64,000 bases of DNA, taken from contig JAPWDM010000005.1 in assembly GCA_035578155.1 (NCBI GenBank), positions 28,512,108-28,576,107 on the forward strand. The letters run 5' to 3'. Under the pieces are notes generated by a model. That model did not search any database, was not told the origin of the DNA, and saw only the letters and a program-made list of their open reading frames with translations. This DNA comes from Brachynemurus nebulosus (lineage: Eukaryota; Arthropoda; Insecta; Neuroptera; Myrmeleontidae). This document shows, piece after piece, positions 48,111-61,145 of this stretch (positions are counted from its first letter, which is position 1; the number at the start of each line of letters is the position of its first letter). The position numbers were made by a program, and so were the translations under genes.

Positions 48111-48751
48111 TCATAGCCCTACAATATGTTATTGCGATGGAATTACTTACAACTATTCGTTTATAATATTATCATTTTACGTACAAATATTAATAGTGAA
48201 AAGGTTAAAGGCGAATGTTCTGTTCGTTTATATTTGTCTACTCTATGGCTCGGTGGGTTTATTGTAACACCACCATCTACTACTATAAAAGATACACCTA
48301 TTTAACTGAAACTGTCATAACACGTCACATGAATTATTCATGTAAAGTCACACATATAATGCCGGTATCATGTTTCAACTGCATTACGCTTGTTTGTGCC
48401 TTAATATAAGTGAGAGGGATCTATAGGACACGGCACGTTAATAAACGTAGAAAGACGGTGATGTTTGTTGAGTTGAAGGTGTAAGGATATTATAAGAAAC
48501 TGATACTATATACATTTTGAAATGACGATAAAAATAACATGTTATAGTATTAAAACAAAACTTTATTTCATATTTTAGATAATGCTAATATATTTACAGG
48601 TGATACATATATTCATGAGCAGCACGTTCTTAAAAATCGGCTTACCTTCTAGTAGGACCGGTGTAAGGGATGTGATGGTACTAGGACTCAAGGTTCTGGA
48701 AGTCTCGCATTGCTGACTGATTTTGTAAAATCAAAAACTTAAATGGTGTCC
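48111..48751. other. No gene seen
   Basis: A frame of 64 codons at 48215-48409 has no support. Confidence 0.45.
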
Positions 48752-49347
48752 GGATAATCACCACCACTGACAATCGTCCCCAGTTTTATATTTTCGATGG
48801 TTGTAAAAAGGGTACCCTGTCAATCACCACCACTGACAATCGTCACTAGTTTTATAATTTTAAGTCGTTGTAGAGAGGAACTTGTCCCTACATATTACTT
48901 AAGGAGAGGACATTAGTAATAAAATTTTACAAGTTAGTTTTATACTGAAACAATATATTAAAAAATATATCAAATATTTTAAAAAGAAATCTCATAAAGT
49001 TCAAAAATGTTGCAGCTTTAACTATCGGGTCCGGGAAGCCGCATTTCTTTTTACATATGTCTGTATAACTTGTTAAATGGCATCAGTTAGATAAAAGTTA
49101 ATTTATTGGAATCTTTATATTTGCTTTTCTTACATACCGACACACAGTATTACCATCTAAGTTTACTATTTTCCATCTACCTGTTGAATGTAAACACAGT
49201 GAACCACACGGCCAGGTATAAACAAGCTAATATACTGGGGGCTATTGTCACTGGTGATCATAGAGCCAGGTATAAACAAATTTATGGTTGGGGCGATTGT
49301 GGCATTTTTTCATTTGGGGGCAATTGTCAATGGTGGCGATTGTCATA
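48752..49347. mobile_element. TIR element with iterated GGCGATTGTCA motif
   Basis: AATCACCACCACTGACAATC (48756, continuing gtcccc) is inverted at about 49316-49343 (GGGGGCAATTGTCAATGGTG, continuing gcgatt). Direct or inverted partial copies lie at 48816, 49224 and 49290. The element is about 600 bp with no transposase. Confidence 0.7.
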
Positions 49348-51294
49348 TATTCACTTAAATGTGAGCTTTGAAAGACGATATTGACTTACTTAATGAAATT
49401 AAAATTTGTCAAGGTGTTTTACTTTCCAATATGACTAGTTTACAAATACCCATTATAAATAAAATCTATTTAAAAATACGTAATTTATTTGAACTGTATC
49501 CAAAAATGCTATATCAGCTTTACCAATTAAACTATTATCATAGTATTTTCAGAAAGATCTATTTCAAGACTAATAAGTAATAATAAAATATTACTTTGGA
49601 CCTATCGTTAGTCAAGATCGATTTACTTTTTCAGTAATTTTATTCGTAAAATTCCTATATCAAAAGTAGTAGGGTTACAGCAGTTTTATACCGAAAGTAG
49701 TGAGGTTACAGTAATTCTACTTCCAAAGATTTACGTAAACGAAATAAAAATTACACAAGAATATTATGCGTTATTTCATTGTAATTTAAATTTTATAATA
49801 TAGAAAACAAGAGTAACTGTACATTCCGTTCAGGGTTTATTTTCAACTGAAATTTTGTATTTAAAAATTTGGTGTGATATATCGAAAAGAGCTGTTTGTC
49901 TCATAGCATCATTCCAATGAAGTGATACAAGAACTTTTCCTCGGCAACTTGGACAAGATTTGAACTTTTTAAGTGATGTAAAGTTTGCTAGAAAAAATCA
50001 TCGATTCAACATTAAAACTTCACATTATTCGAAACTACCTCCCAGGGTTTTGTCTTTGTATTTTTCGGTACTAAATTTATTGCTAATATAAACATTTAGA
50101 AAATGAAAATTTATTTATTTAATCGAGAATTTAGCTTTTTAAGGCTTACAAAAGGATATGGTATTGTACGATCCATTTCATATTGTAACCACTGATAGCC
50201 TATATCGTAAGGAATAACCTCAATTTTTTTCGCATTTTTTAGGCCTACACATCCCGAGATATATTCATCACAATTCTATATTCACTAAAATTTGATGTTT
50301 GTCCGACTCCATTATAACTCTGATATAATATGTTTAATCCTAATAAGTGTCTAACAAATTTTCAAAATTGATTTGAACGAAAAAGCTTTCTAATATCATA
50401 AAAATTATTAAAGGCACCCAAAAAGTGGTTTACAGTTACCAAACACACAGTATCGTCTGAATAAAGCAACGAAAATATTTACCAAAAAGTAGTTGAAAAA
50501 TATTAGGATTATATATTAACTTCACACTGTGCAACAGGGAAGAACCGTCTTCCGTTTTCGAACATCAACTTGTCGTTTCAAATTTCATTCCTTAAGAAAT
50601 ACATTTGAAATATCTATTTTACATGCAATAACATTGACTGACTGTACGCTCGACTGCCAAACTGACAGACTGAAATGTTGGTTTCTTCAATTTTTCGTTG
50701 AAAATTTTTATTACGGAAAATACATATCAACAAACTAACAACTATACGCTGTTCTAGAATCATTTATAGAATTTTAGCGTGCAATTTTCCATATTATATC
50801 GTAACGCCTACAAGAAAAACATATTAAAAATTTCCCAACGAATTATTTATTACATTTTTCCATTTTGAATATTACAACCATATCCGCATATTAAGTGGTA
50901 AATATGAAATTTTCATCTAGACTTTCTTGTGGCGTAATATTTTTAGGATTGCGTAGTGAAAATCACAGGGCCGCCTGTAAATTATATATAAAAATTATGT
51001 CGCAACATTCTGCATAACATAGCGCATTTAGATAGAATAATAGTTCAAAACCTTTTTTAAGTGATGTTTTCTCTTTAATACTGGTGTAAAAAAGTGTCAC
51101 AAAGACGTTTGAACTTACAAGGGGAGTATCAGACATGGGAATCACGGATTGGGAAGAAATTAACATATGTTGTAGAATGTATTTCTTTGAGTATTATAGT
51201 AGTAATAATTTAGGTTAATGCGCCTTGGTTTGGAAATTAAACGCACGAAAAGTTTCCAATAACATATCGTGTTTGATTGGTACTCTTCGCAACA
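49348..51294. other. AT-rich stretch with one short direct repeat
   Basis: 'aaagtagtRRGGTTACAG' occurs at about 49661 and 49697. No gene, TIR pair or RNA recognised. Confidence 0.45.
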
Positions 51295-51857
51295 GTGGCG
51301 CTTGGTGGTGAGGTTAGAGTATCCTCTGATGTATGTAACTTTTTTTAATATACACACGAAATCGAAAAGGTTCTATGTTCGAACCTATACCTTTCCAACA
51401 TAATTCTCTTTTCAATTTTTTTTAAACTTTTGCAATATTGTACGATACTATAATTATTTTCTAAAAAAGGAGATATAATATTTTTTATACATGTTATACA
51501 TTATATTTACATAAAATATATGTTTACATATATTTTTACATAAAATCAAAGCGATGTTTATTATAAATTAATTATACTATGTTTAGACATTTTTCATTTT
51601 ATCCTTATTTAAAGTATGGCAATTGTAAATTGTTATATAATAATGACATAATAAAGAATACCATATCTCCGTTTAAAAAATAATTATAGCATCGTCAATG
51701 CAATTGATCATTGTACAATATTGAAAAAGTTAAAAAAAAATTAAAAAGAGAAGAATTTTGTTGGAAAAGCATAGATTCGAACATAATACCTTTCCGTCTG
51801 TATATTAAAAAAAGTTTCATATATGAGAGCAGACTCTAACCACACCACCAGCGGCCA
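51295..51857. repeat. 560-bp foldback with tRNA-like module in each arm
   Basis: The left arm (51295-51500) and right arm (51655-51857) are inverted. Each has an A-box-like GGTGGTG(A/T)GGTTAGAGT (51304-51320 plus; 51832-51849 minus) and a B-box-like GTTCGAA(C/T)C (51377-51385 plus; 51774-51782 minus). The modules point to the centre, as in the foldback at 28.2 kb, although the sequences are unrelated. The arms continue inwards with 'ccaacataattctc' / 'gaagaattttgttgg' and 'aaaaggagatataatat' / 'ataccatatctccgttt'. Confidence 0.8.
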
Positions 51858-51867
51858 TTATAGGCTA

Positions 51868-52343
51868 GCAACTTACCCTTAAAAATATGCTTAGAAATTG
51901 AAAAAGTGATCACGAGCGTTCTAGTGGCTGGTTTTTTTTAAAATCGATGCAGACTTTAAAATAAAATATAAAATTCAAATACTATTTTTTGATTAAACCA
52001 CGGCTTCAATGCTAAAAATTGATAAAAGTAAATAATTTGACAAGTATTCTTATAAATGTTTGATTTTAGTCTACGTATTCATTCTAAAATATATTTGTCA
52101 ACAGTTTTTTCTCTCTCTAAAAAAAATGTTATAATCTTTTTTTTTTGTATATCAATTGTGCTTAGAGAATACTTCAAATACAAAATTTATACATGTATCT
52201 TACCTATTACTATAGTAATAGGTAAAATACTAAAAATTGTATTGGAATTTTTTATTCCTTTTTAAATTTTGAATCGATTAAAAGAAAAATCAGCCATTAG
52301 AACGCTCGTGGTCGCTTTTTGTTAAAAATTACGGTTAAGTTGT
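51868..52343. mobile_element. 476-bp MITE relative of the 16.3-19.4 kb element
   Basis: The ends match the long element: GCAACTTACCCTTAAAAATA on the left and TAAGTTGTTAC on the right, with AAAAAGTGATCACGAGCGTT and its inverse next inside. The left half also matches 19090-19430 in inverse. A 22-bp perfect palindrome (core cctattactatagtaatagg) marks the junction at about 52203-52224, where the interior was lost. Confidence 0.85.
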
Positions 52344-53100
52344 TACTCTATTAATACCTAGGTTTGTTTTTGACCAAGAATGCTTATAGAAAAAAAGTTT
52401 TGTTATGGAAATACTTAAATTCTTAGTGTATGCTGCTTCTATGCCGAAAATTAAACTTAAATTGATAGATTTTCTGTTAACTTCGCGTTAATGCAGAAAG
52501 GAGAATAAAATACGCGCTTGCTTGGACCAGCAAAATTTAAAATAAGGATCCTAGATGTGTTGAGGAAAACTTTAATCGTTCGATAAAATAAAAATTTGTT
52601 ACTATTGAATGTAATAGCATTACAAATGAAATGATCCTTAGTCTATCTATAAAGTAAGTTAGAGTAGAGTATTTCAATAATATTTCCTGAAGACAAAGCT
52701 AGAAGCACAAATCAGTAACAATAATATGTTTTATCTGCCGTATTAAATTATTCTATATTTCTACCTAACTATACAATACCGCATAATACATATAGAAAGT
52801 TCTAAGTTAGTTGTCAATAACGTATGTGTCCGTATGTATATGAAATTATGTTTTGCAGAAGCTGTTTTGCATAATATATGTAGGGTACAGTGTGTCTGAA
52901 TCGACATGGCACATTACTTTTAAATGTTAAGTGTAACTTGAACAAATTGGTTTAATATATAGGTATACATACTTTGAAAAATGAAATATATTTTTGTTGC
53001 TAAAAAAAATTCGATCAACTGTTTTTCAATTATAATTTAGGTAATGAATTTTTGGAAAAAAAATCACCAGTTTCTATGAAAGGGTTTTTTTAATAAAAAG
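52344..53100. other. AT-rich stretch, no gene seen
   Basis: No feature recognised. Confidence 0.5.
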
Positions 53101-53121
53101 TATTTATTTTTTCGCTACGAA

Positions 53122-53152
53122 CGTTTCGAGACCATATAATCTCATCATTAGG
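53122..53152 (-). ncRNA. Hammerhead-ribozyme-like core in a Penelope-like remnant (degenerate)
   Basis: The minus strand reads CCTAATGATGAGA, a spacer, then TCTCGAAACG. This resembles the hammerhead pair CUGAUGA / GAAAC with a GAGA-TCTC stem. Penelope-like retroelements are known to carry hammerhead motifs. The first block has a substitution or shift in an essential core, so activity is doubtful. Confidence 0.35.
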
Positions 53153-53618
53153 CCTTAAACAATAGTATAAAAATGTTACAAAAATTTTTAGGGTAAAAAT
53201 TAATTAAAAATTGAAATTAATTACAGTTTTTTTTTAAGAGAAACAACTTTTTAGTAAAATGTCAAATAAATAAATTAGAAACATTCATTATCACATAAAT
53301 AAAATAATATCTACAAAAGAATATTTTTCATCTGTATAAAAGGATTAACAATTAAAAACCTAGAAACAATAAAAGATTATAATTGTGTAATATTAAAATT
53401 AAAAATAAAATGTGTTGGAAACATTTTCATTGATTAGTAATACTGTTGTCATATCTATGTGGACCATTGTATTTCGCGATAAAAGCAATTGCTACATTAT
53501 CGGTTATCTTGACAGCTAAGTGTCTTCTGTGCAGTTACACACAAATTTTGATATGCTGTCAAATTTGTGTTGTCAGTTTGGTTATTGCAATTATTGTATG
53601 TATTTGTCCAAAGGCTTT

Positions 53619-53804
53619 CTAAATTTCTCTCGTTTTATGAAAATTAAAGCGATGATCTCTTTCGTTGGAGCGCTGCGCCAGACCAGTACGAATATCTCCC
53701 CTAGCCAGACCCCACTGATGTTGTTTGAGACGTTGTTCCAGCTGTTTAGACGTCTGTCTAATATAAAGAAAAAGATCGATTATAGTTTTGAATTTAGTAT
53801 ACCT
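53619..53804 (-). pseudogene. Penelope-like retroelement, GIY-YIG endonuclease remnant
   Basis: The minus-strand frame reads LYIRQTSKQLEQRLKQHQ, then WGLARGDIRTGLAQRSNE and RDHRFNF, ending at a stop (53619-53621). The Y-I-x-Q-T-S, R-L-K-x-H and later A/H-rich pattern fits the GIY-YIG domain at the C-terminus of Penelope-like proteins. The reverse transcriptase part is not seen upstream. It lies about 470 bp upstream (on the minus strand) of the hammerhead-like motif, the order expected in such an element. Confidence 0.6.
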
Positions 53805-54164
53805 ATATAGGTGCGTTGGGCAAGCAATGTAAGTATGCCATTTTTAAAATCTAAATGAACTAGATGTGACTATCTGAACAGAAAATTTCAAACTGGGTTC
53901 AAGAACAAAATCTCTTTTCAGTCTTTCATTGCGACAAAATCTCTAAAAATCCCATATCATACAACACTTGTTTCACTGCTGCGTACCAAACAAGCTGCTG
54001 TACTGAACACCGTGATAGCTATTCTACGATCTCGCTCACACACGATGGTTTCGATACGCTTACCATTACTATTGTCTACCTGTACCAACGTGACAAATGT
54101 AACTTTCTCATTGGTTAACGATAAACTATAGCAGAGAAACAAGCACAAAGCCTTCCAGCCATTT

Positions 54165-54500
54165 ATACTTTTTCTGAATAAATTTGTGTTTTTACAACTC
54201 AAATTTCTTGCCTAACAGCAATTTAACTCGAAGAACTGTTAACCCAAAAACGCTTCAGCTTCACTGTCGCGTTTTTGTTAGTTGGCAGTTCTTCTCGGTA
54301 AATTGCTAAGCAAAACAAATTTTCGGTAGACAAACCGAAATTTATTCGAAAAAATACAAACCTCTCGTGTAATAATAGGTGATAATTTTCGTTATTGAAA
54401 ACTTTGATCATAAATATCTCATTAATAATGAAAGTTTTAAAAGTTTAAGCAAATCAAGATGTAGGTTTTCCAAACATATATTTTGACTATTATTATGTAA
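54165..54500. repeat. Dispersed repeat, copy 1 (inverted partner at 60870-61145)
   Basis: The two copies share 'aagtttaagcaaatcaagatg', 'cgtgtaataataggtgataa' and 'gtttgtattttttcgaataa' in inverse, in matching pieces. Inside copy 1 a hairpin of about 100 bp (54209-54309) pairs 'gcaatttaactcgaagaact' with 'agttcttctcggtaaattgc'. Confidence 0.85.
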
Positions 54501-55689
54501 CTTTGGTTATCTAGGCCTTCCGTTAGGGCCTTTGTGCCTTCCAGCGTACACGTAATGGAGTCAAAAGTGACATACATTATTTTCTATCGCTACAATCAGC
54601 ACGACTCCTATTAGATGACATTATTTACAACAGATAACCTTGCATTGTGTACCATAAAAATATTTTCTCAGTAGCATATTTGCAATATAAATTAAATGAA
54701 AATGTATCTAATCGCGCTGAACACAATGTACTCACACACACGTTCATATATACATAATATGTGTAATACCGCAATATTTTCGGTGAACTGAATAAAATTC
54801 GTTGGAACATACCAATCCGATAAAACATCATTGACAGGCTGTCAGATATAATCCAAGAACGTATGAAGTACAATTCTATCAACAGAGATAGACAGCTTGT
54901 TCTGTTCTATAATACTTATTACAAACTTATTTATTTACTTTTCTTGGTACTACCGGTAAAATACACTGTAAAATAATTGGTTACGAAAATATTACAGTTT
55001 TTGAGATTTATGTAAAATATTTAATTGCGTAAATATTATTTTTAAGAACTGAAGTGTGTTTAATTTTAAAAGAATTATTTCAATTCTCAGGTTCACGATC
55101 AGTTAGGTGATAAGTGAACTATATACTTATATCGCCCTTTGAAAATATATGCTGTAATGAAATTTATTAATTTGTTAAAACTGGAGTTAATAAATAAATA
55201 AATAATTTTTTATACTATTCATTTAAAACTTTAACAATAAAATTTATAAAACGTGATGCTTTAATTTTTATAATGTTGGCACGTTAATTTTTATTGGGTC
55301 GATTTATAACATCCATTATGAATTATTTATTAGAGTGCTGGAACTATAATTTTTAGTCCGAAAACCAACAGTAATTAAAGAAATATCGTTCTGTGTCAAA
55401 TCTAATGTGCTGGCACACTAAAATATCAGTGATTTTCCTCTAATTTTCCTCTGAAAAAAAATTCATATCTGAGTCGTAACGTGGAAGCTTCACTTGCTTC
55501 GCTCATTCCACTCCAGCAAAATGTCACGAAATTTTGATGAATTTTGAGATATACAAAAATTCCGAATTTTTTTTTGTCATATAATAATAATAATAATGTG
55601 TTTAATGTCCGTTTTTGAGACAATTTAGTCTATAACAGACTCCAACCACATCATTGTTTGTATACTTTATTTATTCTTTACACATATTC
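54501..55689. other. AT-rich stretch, no gene seen
   Basis: No feature recognised. Confidence 0.45.
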
Positions 55690-55870
55690 GTCACATTATA
55701 CATTTATGATGCGGGTGGAGGACAAGAAGAGTGGTGTGAGGGCTAGAATTTGGTAGGTATGCGTCTGCAGCCGTCTTCTTAAGGAACTATGCCGATATTC
55801 ATCTGGAATTGTGAAGGAAAACTGCAGAAAACCTTCACAAGCATAGTCGGCCGCGATGATAAATTGTAAC
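55690..55870 (-). repeat. Possible retroposon 3' fragment
   Basis: The minus strand contains 'gttttctgcagttttccttc', 'gatgaatatcggcatagttc' and 'aattctagccctcacacc'. From memory these resemble a sequence that recurs in many arthropod genomes. It is richer in G+C than its surroundings and has no frame. The identity is uncertain. Confidence 0.4.
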
Positions 55871-56144
55871 ATTTTTTTTTTACAGTGTATGTTATTTCTA
55901 AATTTATATGTATAGAGTTAGCTTTAGCAAAAGTTTATATTGTGTTAGTTGTTTGAATATAATATCTATTTTTAATAATAGATACAACCCATGTTTATAA
56001 TATAATATAAAACATATACTAGTGTCGGTATTAGATTATTAAACATTATCTTTTTTGTTATACTAACAATATTTTTTTATTGACTACTTAATATTCATGA
56101 GGATTATCATTAATATTTGATATTCCCTTCCTTCCAAATGTTCT
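55871..56144. other. AT-rich spacer, no gene seen
   Basis: No feature recognised. Confidence 0.4.
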
Positions 56145-57075
<931 letters not shown>

Positions 57076-57744
57076 TATACAAGTGGATCATTTACATGTC
57101 AAAAAGAAGAAAAGTAACTAATTTGATCGCAAGGAGGAGTCATTAATTTCAACAGTTCAAAAGTAAGCCACATCGCTATTAGCTTTACGCACATCGGATT
57201 TTTATGAATATTAATGATAATATGAAGTAACGAATAATAATAACTTGATATACGCAATTCACTGATGTAAAATACACTAATGAGCGAAGACATCTTCTTA
57301 TATTCTTATAATATTTTCCCCGTACATCGTTCTTTAAAATACCTTTGAGAGTAATTCTATATTGAATTAATAAAATCAACGATCAAAATACAGTTTGAGA
57401 GTATCCTTTCAAAAAGTATCATTAACTTTTTATCCACCCCAGGGAATTGATCAAACAAAAAGTTTTTTTTTGTTTTTAAATGGCACAAAATTTTGGACAG
57501 AGTACGAATAAAAATTCACTATAAGTGCAAATTGTATTTGCGCGAGTAGTGTTCCGTACAAAGCGTATACAGTCGTTTTTATGGATTTTTATTTTTTACA
57601 ATGACAACTTATGCGTATCAATAACTTTTTCACTTGCATCGAGAAAACAGTTAGGATCGATTTTTACGCCAATAAAGGTAGTAGGAAACTTTTCATTGGT
57701 CATTTCATTATAGGTAAACATGATAAAAATGAAAGACAAGCTTT
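57076..57744. other. AT-rich stretch, no gene seen
   Basis: No feature recognised. Confidence 0.45.
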
Positions 57745-57759
57745 TATTGGTTTATGAAT

Positions 57760-58030
57760 TACTAGCATTTACCCGTGGGTTCGTCTGGGTGACATTTGAA
57801 ACTATGACATCTAGTTAAAACGTATAAAGTCTACTCTTATCGCGTCACTATTGAGAACTGTTACTTTTTTGGGAAAAAAGTAGCCTATAACATTCCTCTA
57901 ACAGCAAGCAAAGCTCGAATGAAGTTAATTATTCTTTTTTTTTTTGTATCGTTTTAAATACATTTTTCCACGGGAATAAGACTTCCCACGGGGTTTATAA
58001 ATTTTCCTGGGGTAAAAGGTAGTCTGTGCC
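57760..58030 (+). repeat. Possible common arthropod repeat fragment
   Basis: 'catttacccgtgggttcgtc' followed by 'gggaaaaaagtagcctataa' and 'cacggggtttataaattttcctgggg' in pieces resembles, from memory, a repeat found in many insect genomes (acccgcggcttcgcccg..aaaaagtagcctat). Borders and class are not resolved. Confidence 0.45.
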
Positions 58031-59214
58031 ATTTTTATCCACCCTCAAAGTTTGAAATCAATCCTCAGTTCTTATTAACAGTTAATTATCGTTTACACTA
58101 ATGATGTTATAACTCAAGAAAATGTAATCCTGATAATTTTCGTACAATCTATTCCTGATTCTTAATGCTTATGAACTTTTTCAGATTTTTTTTTGAGCGA
58201 TCTTTTTGGTGATAAGGAAGACTGAATTTCACATCTATAATTAAACCATAGCATTCAGGGAAAATTTATTGCCATAAGCGGATGGATATCAAAGTGATTT
58301 CATAAGTGTTCCATTTTGTCAATGTTGATACGGAACACTAAACAAAAAAAAAAAAATAGAATGAAAATTTGACACTTTTAAACGAAAACGCAAGAAGCGA
58401 AAACTCCGTGGAGAACGTAACTTTATTTATTTATTTGAACAATTGATCCGTCACAATATGAGTCCCCACGGCTGACCGTAGAGTGGTATGAAAATTTTAT
58501 TAATATTGGTGAACGAGAAAACACGACAAAACAAATTTGGCAGTTTTAAAAGTTTACAATCGCCGATGAGAAAGAGTGGAATTACGTTTGGTAAAGTTGT
58601 TTTCAATATATAGGTCACATGAAACGATGCTTTGCGTTTTGGCGTTGTATGTCAGTAGTCGAGAGAATATAAATATGGCCGATTTTCCACCAATGGATAA
58701 AACAGTGGTTTTTTGCTTATAGTTTTTGATGTGTACTGGAATTCAAAAATTAATATTAAAAAAAAAAAAACACATTCTAAAAAAGATGTCCTACCTACCA
58801 AAGACCTATTTAATTTTTTTTTTTTTAATTTCTGGTTCAATGTTCTTAATGATAGCTGAAAATTTGCTAGAAATGATCCTCCCCTGTAATCTGCTGGGAT
58901 TTTAGAGATAAAATTTTGATTTTTTTGATATAGTTAGGAAATTGAGTCGTTGATTAGGGGAAAAAACGGTATTTTTACATAGTGTAAGAATTGAAGAAAA
59001 AAAAAATTTTAATTTGTAACAAGGGAAAACACGGTAATGGACAACATATTTTACTACTGCCTCAGTAAAATGTGGGACTAACTGTGCGAGTTCGGGACGC
59101 TTTTGGTCGATTTTTTTTTTACGCATATTTGGATATCCAGAAATAAAAAGTTGTTAGCTATGTCTTTCCGTATCAGGTTGACTTCTACCAAAAATGAGTA
59201 TTTTGGACGCTTAC
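58031..59214. other. AT-rich stretch, no gene seen
   Basis: No feature recognised. Confidence 0.5.
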
Positions 59215-59218
59215 TTAA

Positions 59219-60225
59219 GGTGAATCGATCAGTATGGACAAATTTGTGACAAATGAATTACTCTATAAGTTTATTTTTGTCTCTGTAAGTAAATATAATT
59301 TATGTGTGGAAAAATAAGTTAAATTTTATAATGCATGTAACAGTATTAATTTTTGATTATTGTTCATTCTTCTAATTTTAATAATTTTAAAAGTAATGAA
59401 TTTGATTCTGGTAGTGATGTGTCCGCACACACAATAACTAACACGTACACAAATATATTATGGGTGTATTAGTATAAAATGACATTTTTATAGTTTTTTT
59501 TTTTCTATTTATTACAATAACTAAACGTACAATATTAAAAAATAGTATATTGTACAATAAGTGAGAAATAAGCTCTTCCCACGTATTTTACACTATACTT
59601 TTTCTACGAGCACATTTTTTTCGTAAAAAACATAAATAATTAAAATAAAATTTAAATAAGTAGTAAAAATTTTTGAAATTTGTCAGTGGTAAAATGTTCA
59701 AATTTTTATCAAAGCATACTTGGAAACAATAATAAATAATCAACATACATATTATGTATATTTTTAGAATTACATATGACATTATACATTAAATCAGACA
59801 TAGCCAACTTTTTTACTATATTAAGCTGTGCGAAATAATTTCCCACGGCTATTTCCACATAGTGTGGGCAATTGTTAATTTTTACATATAGTTAGCTGTG
59901 CGCAAAATGTTACTTTTAATAGTAGGAGTAGAAAAAAATATTTTTAAATGATTCAAAAATATAAAAGAGAATAATTTTTAGTTTTTTAAATCTTAAAGTT
60001 GGTTTTTAATGACACAACTTACTTAAATACATACTACTGATTCATCTCTAATCATTCTTTGACATTTACCCGTACGTTAAAAATTCTAACTTTGAAAATT
60101 TATTTCTTCTAAACTACACGTCAGAAATTATTCAAAATAGTGTCAGTGAATGTATCATATCTTTCTCTATAATATACTAAAATTTCAAATTCTAAACTTG
60201 AAAAATTTCAAGTGATCGATTCACC
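59219..60225. mobile_element. TTAA-flanked element with perfect 13-bp TIRs
   Basis: TTAA at 59215-59218 and 60226-60229 flanks GGTGAATCGATCA and its exact inverse TGATCGATTCACC. The 1007-bp interior has no transposase and contains the small MITE at 59541-59654. Exact TIRs suggest this is among the younger insertions. Confidence 0.85.
59541..59654. repeat. Short copy of the 63.8-kb foldback family
   Basis: aatagtatattgtacaataa starts both copies, and 'ttttacactatactttttct' with about 60 bp beyond ends both. This copy lacks most of the central palindrome. Confidence 0.85.
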
Positions 60226-60229
60226 TTAA

Positions 60230-60869
60230 TTTAACAGCTTCGAGAGCTAGACCATTATCTGTTACAAACACTTCTGTAGTTGTTAAAAAAAACTATAAGA
60301 AACAACAACCACAGTTTCACTTCTCGCCCATTGACCAAAACTTGACCTCTTTTACACTCCCTACCTTTATTCAGGTTTTACAAGCTGATTAGAAAAATGT
60401 GGGTATACTGCTAACTATAATAGCACCAGAAATCATTTCACCAAAATTTTATTTTTTCATCTTTAATCAAAATAGAGTGACGAATTTTGACATTAATATA
60501 AAACTTTTACCGAAAATGAAAGCAGACAAGGGAGCAAAAATTTCATTTGAACTGGCCTCCTCCTGGTCGTCATCATCATCACATTATCTTTATTACAGTT
60601 CATTTTTAATTAAGCAATTTCAAATAGACTCACTTTGACTCTCAGCCTTTTCTGACTCAATGTTTTACAACAAATATTAAAGATTCATTTTGAAATGTCA
60701 AAAATTTATTCATAACGTATACATGCATATATAATAAAATGTAATTACAGAGTGTCCTATACAAAGTTCTACTTAAATAAATAGAAATAATAGTATCAAA
60801 TTAGACTTCCGTTCCTTGTACCCTCCATTTTATCTAAAACTTTTGATAACGAAAATTATAAATTATAAT
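60230..60869. other. AT-rich stretch, no gene seen
   Basis: A 79-codon frame at 60399-60638 with a Ser run has no support. Confidence 0.45.
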
Positions 60870-61145
60870 AGTCAAAATATATGTTTGGAATACCTACATC
60901 TTGATTTGCTTAAGCTTTTAAAACTTTCATTATTAATGAGATATTTATGATCTAAGTTTTCGATAACGAAAATTATCACTTATTATTACACGAGAGGTTT
61001 GTATTTTTTCGAATAAATTTGGGTTTGTCTAACGAAAATTTGTTGCCTAGCAATTTAACGAGAAGAAATGCCAACTAACAAAAATGCGACAGCGACACAC
61101 AAATTTATTCAGAAAAAATGTAAAACTCAAGTGTAATACACATAT
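60870..61145. repeat. Dispersed repeat, copy 2 (inverse of 54165-54500)
   Basis: Reverse-complement match to copy 1. It lacks most of copy 1's internal hairpin ('gcctagcaatttaacgagaa' joins directly to 'gccaactaacaaaaatgcga'). Confidence 0.85.

Noticed and set aside
49106..49384. 92-codon frame
   Set aside because: Crosses the right terminal repeat of the element at 48752-49347 and has no motif.
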